Below, one piece after another: positions 1 through 7,123 of a stretch of 35,007 nucleotides of DNA; the first letter of the stretch is position 1; each line of letters opens with the position of its first letter. The stretch is from Defluviitaleaceae bacterium (GTDB lineage Bacteria > Bacillota > Clostridia > Lachnospirales > WQUN01), in the NCBI GenBank assembly GCA_009780185.1, contig WRAN01000022.1, forward strand, positions 1 through 35,007. The letters run 5' to 3'. A program made the position numbers and the translations under genes. Below the pieces are notes generated by a model that was not told the origin of the DNA, made no database searches, and saw nothing but the letters and a program-made list of their open reading frames with translations.

Positions 1-1
1 A

Positions 2-142
2 ATTAATGGCTGGAAAGTAAATGATAACATCGGATTCTACAACTACGACGGCGTCATAATAATTGAACAAACGGGTCCACCCAGGGAGCCGAAGAAGATA
101 GAAGAGGCTATACAGCTTCACAATCCTCAAGTCCAAGAATAA
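2..142 (+). CDS. C-terminal end of an unidentified protein (partial)
   Basis: The window opens inside a reading frame that gives 46 residues before a TAA stop at 140-142. The visible tail is soluble and ends in a charged stretch with EPKKIEEA and HNPQVQE. No family is recognisable from this much sequence. The stop lies one base before the start of a dispersed repeat (143-176), so the element sits directly behind this gene. The call rests only on the open frame running in from the edge, so it could also be chance. Confidence 0.4.
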   Translation: MNGWKVNDNIGFYNYDGVIIIEQTGPPREPKKIEEAIQLHNPQVQE

Positions 143-176
143 CATGCCAAGCCCGACAGACGAAAAACTCTCCTTG
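142..176 (+). repeat. Dispersed repeat, copy A
   Basis: About 34 bases starting CATGCCAAGCCCGACAGACG and ending AACTCTCCTTG recur at 6519-6553 with only two differences (C/A and C/T). Both copies lie shortly after the stop codon of a plus-strand gene. Here, but not at the second copy, the repeat also forms the left arm of an imperfect inverted repeat (155-216). It can be read as a short peptide beginning MPSPTDEKLSL, but the sharing at DNA level in a non-coding setting makes a mobile or structural repeat more likely. Confidence 0.6.
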
Positions 177-216
177 CCAATGAAAAAATATTGGCGCGAA
201 GAGTATTTCGTCTGTC
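155..216. repeat. Imperfect inverted repeat, about 27-bp arms
   Basis: The left arm 155-181 and right arm 190-216 are reverse complements with four mismatches. The outer 11 bp (GACAGACGAAA against TTTCGTCTGTC) and the inner 6 bp (GCCAAT against ATTGGC) are perfect. The loop is the 8 bases 182-189. It could be a small transposable-element remnant or a hairpin terminator-like structure for the upstream gene. There is no strong T-tract after it on the plus strand. Confidence 0.55.
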
Positions 217-402
217 TTTGTTATTGTGGTAGTTATTGCAGGGGTTGTGGAGGCGTTCCTTTTAAAGATCGAAATGGGTTCTCTACAGGAAAGTTTTATA
301 CCTCGGAAAATTTACAGGCAGAAAGGGCAGATGCGGCAGTATTACAAGGATACGGGCATTTTCATATGTGAAAGGCTATGCATAAAAATGGGCATACTCT
401 AG
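184..402 (+). pseudogene. Possible remnant of a small membrane-protein gene
   Basis: The frame from 184 to the TAG at 400-402 is open but has no convincing ATG or ribosome-binding site. Its translation contains a strongly hydrophobic stretch (VFVIVVVIAGVVEAFLL) followed by a basic, polar tail, which looks like a membrane anchor with a cytoplasmic end. A different frame, 144-371, starts with ATG inside the dispersed repeat and gives a cysteine-rich 75-residue product that resembles no family I know. I favour a decayed gene disrupted or preceded by the inverted repeat at 155-216. Neither frame is certain. The remaining bases to 521 show nothing else recognisable. Confidence 0.25.
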
Positions 403-521
403 CGGGGCATCATCAAGCTATCGCCCCAAAAATCATGAAATTACTGCCTCTAAATCAATCAAAGATATAGCGATTGAAAGCGTACGCAAATATGATATGA
501 TAAGCTTATGGGGGTTGTGCT

Positions 522-1265
522 ATGACAAAGTTGAAGTACACGATGAAAACTGACACACTGTTCAAAATTCTATTCACAAAGTACCAAGATTTGTTGAAAA
601 GGCTCGTTGCCGCACTTCTCAGCATAAGTTATGAAAGCATAGAGCAATTTATTATTATAAACCCTGATATTTCACCTGAAGAACTTGGCAAGAAGTTTTG
701 CAGACTCGACATAAATATGATAGTGAATGGGCAAAAAGTTGACTTAGAGGTGCAGATAGCCGATGAAGGTAATTACCCGGAGCGCAGTCTGTTTTATTGG
801 GCAAGGGAATTTTCAACCGGAATAAACGAAGGGGAAAATTATAGAGAACTACCTTGCACAATCGTTATAAGCATTTTGGGGTATGTTCAATTTCCTAACT
901 CAGATAAATTCCATAGTGAATTCCAAGCCCTTGAAGTTACATTTAATGCACAAACTGAAGAAGAGTTAAAGAAAATTGAGGAAATGGGGGTTCCGGTTAT
1001 GAGTGAAGCCATAGCAGCGTACCGCCATGTGGCGGCATCGGATGAGTTTATTCAAAAAGAGAAAATGCGGTCTAAGGCACGGCATGATGAAGCACAGGCG
1101 TTAGGAAATGCAGAGCGGCGTGGCAGAGCCACAGGCATGGAAGAAATGATAATCTTGGCATTTCAAAGTAACGCTGCCTCTGAAGTTATCGAAACCATGC
1201 GAAAAGGCGCAGGGATAACAAATGCACGGCTTGCTGAATTGAAGAAGTTAGCGAAGGCAGTGTAG
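522..1265 (+). CDS. Rpn-family PD-(D/E)XK nuclease / putative transposase
   Basis: This 247-residue protein belongs to the Rpn / PDDEXK_2 group, DNA endonucleases often annotated as putative transposases and linked to RecA-independent recombination or phage defence. The N-terminus (residues 9-33, KTDTLFKILFTKYQDLLKRL) is the signature start of the family. The nuclease core is visible as D63, then E76-x-Q78 within VDLEVQI, the ExQ variant of the PD-(D/E)XK motif. The C-terminus (about 160-247) is charged and helical, with a GMEEMI segment typical of the tail. The start at 522 has only a weak GGGGG stretch upstream; M8 (543) is an alternative. The family spreads as scattered copies, which fits the neighbouring repeat. 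A terminator-like hairpin follows at 1430. Confidence 0.85.
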   Translation: MTKLKYTMKTDTLFKILFTKYQDLLKRLVAALLSISYESIEQFIIINPDISPEELGKKFCRLDINMIVNGQKVDLEVQIADEGNYPERSLFYWAREFSTGINEGENYRELPCTIVISILGYVQFPNSDKFHSEFQALEVTFNAQTEEELKKIEEMGVPVMSEAIAAYRHVAASDEFIQKEKMRSKARHDEAQALGNAERRGRATGMEEMIILAFQSNAASEVIETMRKGAGITNARLAELKKLAKAV

Positions 1266-1429
1266 CTCGGACTTTTTCTGTGCCTTGAAACAGTCCTTGA
1301 CAACACAACCCCAAGTGTTACTTTTCTGGTTTTGACCAAAGTATCGGGACAAATGGTGGTGCGTTAGTTTATCTATTTGATTTACTGCTGTTTTCTGTGA
1401 TTGTATGTCTTTGTACTCTTATATAACAA

Positions 1430-1474
1430 AAAACCCATAAGATAGGGCTTTTTGAGCCTTGGCCTATGGGTTTT
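1430..1474. terminator. Bidirectional terminator between rpn and the cooS operon
   Basis: A 10-bp perfect stem (AAAACCCATA at 1430-1439 with TATGGGTTTT at 1465-1474) encloses a smaller GGCT/AGCC stem. The A-rich left edge and T-rich right edge let it work in both directions between the convergent Rpn gene and FAD oxidoreductase gene. The remaining bases 1266-1429 hold nothing I can identify. Confidence 0.65.
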
Positions 1475-1499
1475 CAATTTTATTAATTTGATGGTTTTG

Positions 1500-2738
1500 C
1501 TATTTTGCCCACTTATATTCCCCGTTTGCGTCTAGTTCATATGAGTCTGCGAAAGAGGTTTTCCAAAGGCTTTCTTGGGCGTTATTTATCGGGATTTTGT
1601 GTTTGATTAAATACTGCCAGAAACCGCTGCGAGAAATATCGCCTTGCAGCGTTACTCCTACGGAGATATTATTTTGTGTTATTACCTTTTGATAACGTTG
1701 CTGATCTTCTCGTATATGCACAACATCTCCCGGTTCGGGGTTTAAGCGCCCTACTGAGAGTGATGGTATATCAAAGAAGTTTACTGTATTTTGCCGCTCT
1801 AATATATCGTCATATACGGATTTTATGCCGCACATATTTAGGGCAGCAATCTCTCCTTGGCTTATGGCGCTTGGCCAGCTTTCGGAAAGGCCGGTTATAT
1901 CTCCGGCGGCATAGACATATTCCGCTTCGGTGGCTAGATATTCGTTTACTATTACGCCTCGGTTATACGGTATGCCGCTGCTTTTTAACAAGCCTATTGC
2001 CGGGCTTACGCCTGCCGCTACAATCAATAAATCCGTAGGCAGCTTATCTCCGCTTTCAAAGACTATCGTCCCACTGGTGCCGAAGTCATCAAATTCTATG
2101 CTTTTCACCCTGTTTCCGAAGATAAAGCGGCACCCGGCTTCTTCAAATTTTGCTTGATAGGTCATTGCCGCTCTTGGGTCTAGGTTTGCGGATAATATAT
2201 GCTGGCCCATCTCTACTATTGTGGGTGTTTTTCCCATTTCTACTAATCCATAGGCGGCATCAAGACCTACTAAACCCGCACCGATTATTACAATGTTTTT
2301 GGCATTATCGGCCTTCATCCTGATTTTTTTTGCGTCTGATAAATCTCGCAACGTGCAAACGGCTGGCCCTGGCCGCAACCCTTCAATGGGCGGGAAGAAG
2401 CTTTGTGAACCTGTAGCCAGCAAAAGCCGATCGTAGCTTTCGTTGCTTTGCTTTCCGCATTTGCCGCAGTTAAAGACTATGCGCTTTTCTTTGATATTGA
2501 CTCCTGTTACGGTTTTATTTGAGCGCCATCTGATATTATTTTCTTCAAAAAAGTTAGGAGGAATAAATGAAAGCTCCGCGACATTGCGGCTGCCCCCAAT
2601 AAATTTGTGTAACATGCACCTTGAGTATACCGCGTCGTCTGTGGATATAATCACTATCTCGTCATCTTTCCTATTTTCACGTATAACCTTTGCGGCTGTT
2701 ATTCCGGCTGCTCCGGCTCCAATTATCACATGCTTCAT
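1500..2738 (-). CDS. FAD/NAD(P)-dependent oxidoreductase of the cooS operon
   Basis: This 412-residue flavoprotein is of the NADH:rubredoxin oxidoreductase / nitrite-reductase-like class-I pyridine-nucleotide disulfide family. Residues 1-12 carry the FAD-binding GAGAAG motif. A second Rossmann motif (IVIIGAGLVGLDAA, around residue 150) binds NAD(P)H, and YAAGD (around 280) is the second FAD motif. The C-terminal dimerisation-like domain has no rubredoxin. It starts directly after the stop of cooF with the ribosome site AGGAGGTGG inside the end of cooF, so translation is coupled. In other anaerobes cooS-cooF-flavoprotein trios are thought to pass electrons between CODH and NAD(P)H. That role here is inferred, since CooS itself is unusual. 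Confidence 0.88.
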   Translation of the reverse strand: MKHVIIGAGAAGITAAKVIRENRKDDEIVIISTDDAVYSRCMLHKFIGGSRNVAELSFIPPNFFEENNIRWRSNKTVTGVNIKEKRIVFNCGKCGKQSNESYDRLLLATGSQSFFPPIEGLRPGPAVCTLRDLSDAKKIRMKADNAKNIVIIGAGLVGLDAAYGLVEMGKTPTIVEMGQHILSANLDPRAAMTYQAKFEEAGCRFIFGNRVKSIEFDDFGTSGTIVFESGDKLPTDLLIVAAGVSPAIGLLKSSGIPYNRGVIVNEYLATEAEYVYAAGDITGLSESWPSAISQGEIAALNMCGIKSVYDDILERQNTVNFFDIPSLSVGRLNPEPGDVVHIREDQQRYQKVITQNNISVGVTLQGDISRSGFWQYLIKHKIPINNAQESLWKTSFADSYELDANGEYKWAK

Positions 2739-3185
2739 CTAATCCACCTCCTTTACGTGGATAGCTTTTGTAGGGCAGTTTTTAACACATTCTGGTTCGC
2801 TGCCTCTGTCTTTGCAAAAATCACATTTTACTACATATTTGCCTGTGGCTCTGTCAGGTTTTAACACACCAAAGGGGCAGTTCATTACACACATAAAGCA
2901 CTGAGCGCATTTGTGCCTGTCATACCACACATGGCCGGTTTTTGCATCCTTTACCATTGCGCCGCTCATACAACTATTGGCGCAGGAGGGTCTTGCGCAG
3001 TGACGGCAAAACAGGGGCTTGTATTGCTTCTTTCCATCCAAGAGAATAGTATTGCGCGATTCTGTTTCCGGGTCACTTAGGGCAATATCATAAAGGCTGC
3101 CGGAGGGCCGTCTGGCGTGAGCGCAGGCTATGGAGCAATTCTTACAGCCCATGCATTTTTCCGCATCTATTAATATCCGCTTCAT
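2739..3185 (-). CDS. cooF: CooF-like polyferredoxin (four 4Fe-4S clusters)
   Basis: A 148-residue iron-sulfur electron-transfer protein of the CooF / DmsB-HycB family. Four cysteine groups are visible: CMGCKNCSIAC at residues 11-21, CRHCARPSCANSC, CAQCFMCVMNC with a following PFG, and CDFCKDRGSEPECVKNC. This is the standard pattern for four 4Fe-4S cubanes. It has no signal peptide, so it acts in the cytoplasm. It would carry electrons between the CooS protein and the flavoprotein encoded next. The ribosome site AAGGAGG lies in the 11-base gap after cooS. Its stop codon abuts the next start with no gap. Length and motif order match CODH-linked CooF proteins. Confidence 0.9.
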   Translation of the reverse strand: MKRILIDAEKCMGCKNCSIACAHARRPSGSLYDIALSDPETESRNTILLDGKKQYKPLFCRHCARPSCANSCMSGAMVKDAKTGHVWYDRHKCAQCFMCVMNCPFGVLKPDRATGKYVVKCDFCKDRGSEPECVKNCPTKAIHVKEVD

Positions 3186-3196
3186 ATCCTACCTCC

Positions 3197-5074
3197 TTAT
3201 GGCAGATTAAGGTCTTTGCGCTTTTGCAATATTATTTCTTCCAGCATAGTGGCGGATTCTGCCGCATCGCCATTAATCAAAACATGTCCGCCTGTTAAGG
3301 ATTTCATATCACTTGTCAGTACTTGTACCGCTACAGGGCTTCCTGTTACAAAAGGTGGAAGCCCCAAATGCAGAGGAAGACCCAGTGCTAAGCCGAATGC
3401 ACCGTCTGCTAGGGCTTGCTCTTCCAGCCACTGGGGTGCCGAAAGCACTAGCGGCAGTTGAGGAATGTCAATGTTAAGGGCTTCGGCAATTTCTGTTGCC
3501 ACAATTTCTAGCCGCCCTATCGCAAGACAGGGGCCAAAGTTTAATACCGGAGGGATACCCAGTTTTTCACAAACAGCTTTGAGTTTTGGCCCTGCAAGTT
3601 CCGCAGCCTCTGGAGACATTAATCCACAGTTTTCTATACCTCCGGATGAGCAGCCGGCTGTAAGCACCAGAATATCCTTGGCAATAAGCTCTTTGGTCAA
3701 CTCAACAGATAACACGTCATGGCCTGCCCCCATAAGATTAGAACAGCCAACAACAGCCGCAAGGCCCTTGATTTGACCGGAGGCAATTAGCTCAATAAGC
3801 GGCTGCCATGTATCACCCAGAAAAGCCTTTAGAGATGTCTCACTTACACCGGTTAGAGTGTTGTCATTGCCATGGTTTGGCAGTAGATTTAAGGGTACAT
3901 TACCGCGGCGGGCTTTGTATGCGGCGGTTATTTCTTTCAATATTGCATCCTCATCTTCTGGGCTTGCAATGTTCATAACCTGCGCATTTGCTTTTTTCGC
4001 AACAGGGTCTATACATATTTGTTTAATCAAAAGAGCGTCACAAATGGGTTCGATGCCGGGTAAGGTGCAGTTAAACTCTGTTAATACCGCGTCAATGGCA
4101 CCAGTTGCAAGTATGACTTCACTGGTGAAATTGTTGCCTGCGTGCCCATCAAAGAACCCTGTACATAAAGAGCCGCGCACTTGCAAATCCTGGCCGACGC
4201 ATGTACAGCCTACTATTTTGAAACCCTTCGCACCCACATCATTAGCCATTTTTATCGCGCTTTCACTAGTTAAGCGGCTTTGAAGCCCTGCAATCAAGGA
4301 GTGCTGATGACCTGTTACCATGATGTTAATATAATCAGGATTGATTACTCTAAGCCCAACCGGGGCCAGACGGATTTCCGGCTCTCCCAACATTACATCA
4401 TTTAAAAGATTGGTGAGAGTTAGGCCGTAAAGCCCTGTAGAAATTCCCAGACGTAAGGCATGCAGGAGCATATCCACCGGGTCGGAATTTAAATTCGTTG
4501 AGCTTTTTACCACACCGGAAAACACTTCAGATTTGGCACCGCCCGGAAGTATACCCAGCTTATCCCATAGCTTGTAACGCGGCTGATACGCCATTTTTTG
4601 GGTTAGTTCCATCTTTTCAAAGAGAGGCTTATATATGTCTGTAAGTACTGCGTCCGCAACTTTTTCAGCTTTTTCGTGTGCATCCGCTCCCTCAATCCCT
4701 AACATAGCACATAACCTATCCAGGGCTTTTAGTCCTACTAAACGGCCTTTTGACTTGGCGGTTTTTTTTAGATTTCTGGCTGTACCTTCAACTACATGAA
4801 TATAGCAGCCAGAGCCTGCCGCCACCGCCCTTAGGAAGTTTCTTGCGACAATGGTGTCTGCGCTTGCGCCGCATACTCCTTTTGGTGAATCCGGTGTTAT
4901 ACGACATGGGCCGTTGGCGCAAAGGCGGCAGCAAACCCCCTGCAAACCAAAGCCACATTTCACCTCTTGGGATTCTACCCGATGAAATGACGTTTCAAGT
5001 GGCAAATCCGCCACAAAGCGTTCCAAAGGCTTATCAGCGCTTTGGCATGTTGTGCAACTGAATCGTTGTGTCAT
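3197..5074 (-). CDS. cooS: Nickel-iron CO dehydrogenase catalytic subunit, divergent
   Basis: A 625-residue anaerobic carbon monoxide dehydrogenase (prismane/CODH fold), which normally interconverts CO and CO2 at a Ni-Fe-S C-cluster. All metal ligands are present. The D-cluster has C40 and C48, and the B-cluster has C49, C52, C57 and C68. The C-cluster has H256 (GHQHS), C292, C336 (FNCTLPG), C444 (GCSN), C475 (AGCSSGG) and C516 (FGPC). The second sphere is altered. Counting from C68 and C516 against the Carboxydothermus CODH-II numbering, His93 becomes Y91, Lys563 becomes Q553 and Ile567 becomes D557. CO turnover is therefore uncertain; another small-molecule reaction at this scaffold is possible. 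It is the first gene of a three-gene operon, with ribosome site AGGAG. No acetyl-CoA synthase or CooC nickel-insertion gene is in the window. Confidence 0.93.
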   Translation of the reverse strand: MTQRFSCTTCQSADKPLERFVADLPLETSFHRVESQEVKCGFGLQGVCCRLCANGPCRITPDSPKGVCGASADTIVARNFLRAVAAGSGCYIHVVEGTARNLKKTAKSKGRLVGLKALDRLCAMLGIEGADAHEKAEKVADAVLTDIYKPLFEKMELTQKMAYQPRYKLWDKLGILPGGAKSEVFSGVVKSSTNLNSDPVDMLLHALRLGISTGLYGLTLTNLLNDVMLGEPEIRLAPVGLRVINPDYINIMVTGHQHSLIAGLQSRLTSESAIKMANDVGAKGFKIVGCTCVGQDLQVRGSLCTGFFDGHAGNNFTSEVILATGAIDAVLTEFNCTLPGIEPICDALLIKQICIDPVAKKANAQVMNIASPEDEDAILKEITAAYKARRGNVPLNLLPNHGNDNTLTGVSETSLKAFLGDTWQPLIELIASGQIKGLAAVVGCSNLMGAGHDVLSVELTKELIAKDILVLTAGCSSGGIENCGLMSPEAAELAGPKLKAVCEKLGIPPVLNFGPCLAIGRLEIVATEIAEALNIDIPQLPLVLSAPQWLEEQALADGAFGLALGLPLHLGLPPFVTGSPVAVQVLTSDMKSLTGGHVLINGDAAESATMLEEIILQKRKDLNLP

Positions 5075-5146
5075 ACAAACATCTCTCCTATCGCTTTATT
5101 ATGTGCCGCACAAAGGCGGGTTTTAAGATACCCTTTTCTATATGGG

Positions 5147-5175
5147 AATCTATAATACCTGATGTTTTTTGTCAA
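5147..5175 (-). promoter_or_regulatory. Sigma-A promoter of the cooS operon
   Basis: Read on the minus strand, a perfect TTGACA (5170-5175) is followed by a 17-base spacer and TAGATT (5147-5152; 4 of 6 matches to TATAAT). Transcription would start near 5140, leaving a leader of about 65 bases before cooS. The leader contains a short CCC(N10)GGG inverted element just downstream of the -10 box that could bind a regulator, but no known CO-sensor or FNR site is obvious. Confidence 0.65.
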
Positions 5176-5269
5176 GTAATGTTTGGGGCTATGTAGTATT
5201 CAAGCGCAATATAAGTAAAGACAGTATATTTTATTTAATACTAAGGCTCAATCGCGATTTCAACACTTA

Positions 5270-5305
5270 TATTATCATTGACATAATAATAATACGTGGT
5301 AGTAT
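5270..5305 (+). promoter_or_regulatory. Putative promoter with AT-rich palindrome for the lipoprotein pair
   Basis: TTGACA at 5278-5283 is followed by 16 bases and TAGTAT (5300-5305). The -35 box is framed by an inverted repeat, TATTAT at 5270-5275 and ATAATA at 5283-5288, the size and composition of a Fur-family metalloregulator site. The operator idea is inference. The stretch 5176-5269 between the two divergent promoters shows nothing else clear. Confidence 0.4.
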
Positions 5306-5389
5306 TAATTCTCATTAGCAAATGACTACGAATAATATGATGCTTATTAGGGGCTCATCAAAGGCCACAGCCATATGGAGGATGCAAAA

Positions 5390-5959
5390 TTGAAAATACT
5401 AAACGTGTGTTTATGTGCAGTGTCATTTATTACCGTAATTTTATTTTTTTCTGGTTGTGGGATGGCACCGGAGAACAGCAGTGAGATATCAAGTTATGGC
5501 ATTACAAACATGCCTCCAAATATTGGGCAAAACGGTGAGCCCAGTGGCTTCGATGAAGAAACGGTTAATGTTTTATACATAGAAACAACTCTTGATACAG
5601 ACATAATTGAAATCCGAGAAGAATCCTTTGTCGCGCAGTTCTATGAAATCATATTTTTATCTGAGGAGTTCATTGGCAGAAAAATCCGCTTTGAGGGCAT
5701 CTTCTGGAATGTTCCAATGAGTGAAGACGAAAACCAGTACATTGTTTTTCGTTATGCTGATGGTTGCTGTATGCCTATGGAGATTGGATTTGAAATAGTC
5801 CTAAACGGAATTGCCCCGCTACCGGACGATACATGGGTTGAGGTTACCGGGATATTAGAAGAATTTGAACCGTTTCCTGGTCATATTGCGCTCCGTATTG
5901 ATGCAGTGAGTATAGTAGAGATGAACGAACGTGGGGCAGAGATGGTTCCGGGTTGGTAG
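5390..5959 (+). CDS. Lipoprotein with DUF1980/TIGR03943-like C-terminal domain
   Basis: A probable exported lipoprotein of about 189 residues. A hydrophobic signal sequence ends in the lipobox FSGC, with the lipidated cysteine at residue 23. The start is taken as TTG at 5390 because GGAGG at 5377-5381 lies 8 bases before it; the ATG at 5375 overlaps that ribosome site and is unlikely. After a Ser/Pro-rich linker, a compact domain has the run FIGRKIRFEGIFW, YIVFRYADGCC and a beta-rich end, resembling the C-terminal OB-like domain of the DUF1980 / TIGR03943 (YcgQ) proteins, whose CC motif it keeps. Those proteins usually sit with predicted permeases; none is here. A rhodanese lipoprotein follows 44 bases later, so the two probably act together outside the membrane. 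Function is unknown; metal or thiol handling is a guess. Confidence 0.7.
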   Translation: MKILNVCLCAVSFITVILFFSGCGMAPENSSEISSYGITNMPPNIGQNGEPSGFDEETVNVLYIETTLDTDIIEIREESFVAQFYEIIFLSEEFIGRKIRFEGIFWNVPMSEDENQYIVFRYADGCCMPMEIGFEIVLNGIAPLPDDTWVEVTGILEEFEPFPGHIALRIDAVSIVEMNERGAEMVPGW

Positions 5960-6003
5960 AGGGATACTTATGTGAAATTAACAATCTAATGGGAGGTATT
6001 AGA

Positions 6004-6507
6004 ATGAAAACAAAGATAAACCTATTGAGAGTTAGCAGCTTGTCTGTGATATTGGGAGTAGCCGTATTACTAATCGGCTGTGATGTACTTGAAATGATAG
6101 ATGAACAAACAGACTACCAATATGAATCTACTGGAGTCTGTGCCTTTGCCCCAACACCTGAACTAGATGCGGAGAGTCCTGCCGCGGTTATACGGGAACC
6201 GATAATAATAACAGCCCAGCAAGCAGAAGAAATAATGCTTCAAGACGGGGTGCTGATACTAGATGTAAGAACCCCAGAAGAGTTTCAAAGCGGCCATATC
6301 GAAAATGCGATTCTTCTGCCTTATAGCGATTTATTTGCCTTAGCGGAATCTGTTATCTTAGATAAGGACATGACTATTCTTGTGTACTGCCAATCTGGAA
6401 GAAGAAGTAATATTGCTGCATGGCTGCTGTATGAGTTGGGATTTACGGCTGTATATGATTTTGGTGGAATACTTGATTGGCATGGACCTGTTATTACTGG
6501 GGCGTGA
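6004..6507 (+). CDS. Rhodanese-domain lipoprotein
   Basis: A single-domain rhodanese anchored outside the membrane, about 167 residues. The start at 6004 is preceded by GGGAGG; the longer frame from 5953 overlaps the previous gene and lacks such a site. The signal sequence ends with LIGC, lipid cysteine at residue 26. The rhodanese fold runs from about residue 70 with LILDVRTPEEFQSGHI, then YCQSGRRS, where C129 is the catalytic cysteine that carries the persulfide, and ends with GILDWHGPVI. Such extracytoplasmic rhodaneses are thought to handle sulfane sulfur or act as thiol-redox partners. Its partner is presumably the DUF1980-like lipoprotein just upstream, which has a vicinal CC pair. A copy of the dispersed repeat begins 11 bases after the stop. 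Confidence 0.87.
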   Translation: MKTKINLLRVSSLSVILGVAVLLIGCDVLEMIDEQTDYQYESTGVCAFAPTPELDAESPAAVIREPIIITAQQAEEIMLQDGVLILDVRTPEEFQSGHIENAILLPYSDLFALAESVILDKDMTILVYCQSGRRSNIAAWLLYELGFTAVYDFGGILDWHGPVITGA

Positions 6508-6518
6508 TAATATGGAAA

Positions 6519-6553
6519 GCATGCCAAGACCGACAGATGAAAAACTCTCCTTG
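6519..6553 (+). repeat. Dispersed repeat, copy B
   Basis: This copy starts CATGCCAAGACCGACAGATG and ends AACTCTCCTTG, matching 142-176 at all but two positions. Homology stops abruptly after CTCCTTG, and the right inverted arm seen at 190-216 is missing here. A short TTGAC/GTCAA hairpin (about 6558-6572) follows instead. The sharp boundary suggests a defined element rather than general similarity. Confidence 0.6.
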
Positions 6554-6624
6554 ACATTGACCCTGAGTCAACTTGCATAATTGACTTGCGGGGTGGAAAT
6601 AATGCAAAAATTGGAGGGTAAAGA

Positions 6625-7122
6625 ATGGATAGGTCTATTAAATCGTATCAGGATGTTAAGGGAATGTTGGGAAAGGCAAGTTGTGCATGGGAAAAGCTAG
6701 TCGGGCATATTCGTATTTATTATATGATGGATGAATTGTGGGATGAAGGTAAGCCGACTAATAAGCATTACAACAACTTACGCTTTCGGCGTGGTGGCAA
6801 GACATTGATAACGCTTTGTATTCGCGAAGGGTATTTCATTGCTTGTATCGTGTTGGGTAAAGAAGAGCAAGCTAAATTTGACGAACAGCGGGTAAATTTC
6901 AGCGAAGCTGCTTGCAATGTCTATGATGACACGCATGTATATCATGATGGCAGATGGCTTGCGTTTGATGTGTATGATGATTTGCTGATTGATGATTTTA
7001 TTCGCTTGCTTCATATAAAGCGTAAGCCCAATCGCAAGGTTTTGCCTAAAAATATTGAAGAGATTGGTTGCCTTGATTTAGGGTTATCTCATGAGGAAAT
7101 CACAAACTGCATTATTTCATGA
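6625..7122 (+). CDS. DUF3788 family protein
   Basis: A 165-residue cytoplasmic protein matching the DUF3788 pattern. The family features I can see are a tryptophan near the start of the domain (AWEKLV), the central NLRFRRGGKTLITLCIREGY, the VLGKEEQAKF strand-helix, the YHDGRWLAFDV segment and the closing LLHIKRKPNRK. Members are usually single stand-alone genes of unknown function, sometimes next to transcription regulators. GGAGGG lies 6 bases before the ATG. The stop codon at 7120-7122 is separated by one base from the stop of the GH2 gene on the other strand. No terminator lies between them. Confidence 0.75.
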   Translation: MDRSIKSYQDVKGMLGKASCAWEKLVGHIRIYYMMDELWDEGKPTNKHYNNLRFRRGGKTLITLCIREGYFIACIVLGKEEQAKFDEQRVNFSEAACNVYDDTHVYHDGRWLAFDVYDDLLIDDFIRLLHIKRKPNRKVLPKNIEEIGCLDLGLSHEEITNCIIS

Positions 7123-7123
7123 T

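Noticed and set aside
3197..5074. Assignment as the CODH subunit of acetyl-CoA synthase
   Set aside because: No acsB, acsC, acsD or acsE gene is adjacent, and the partner genes are cooF and a flavoprotein.
6380..6580. A 66-residue plus-strand frame across the rhodanese end and repeat B
   Set aside because: It overlaps a well-supported gene in another frame, and its tail is the dispersed repeat.
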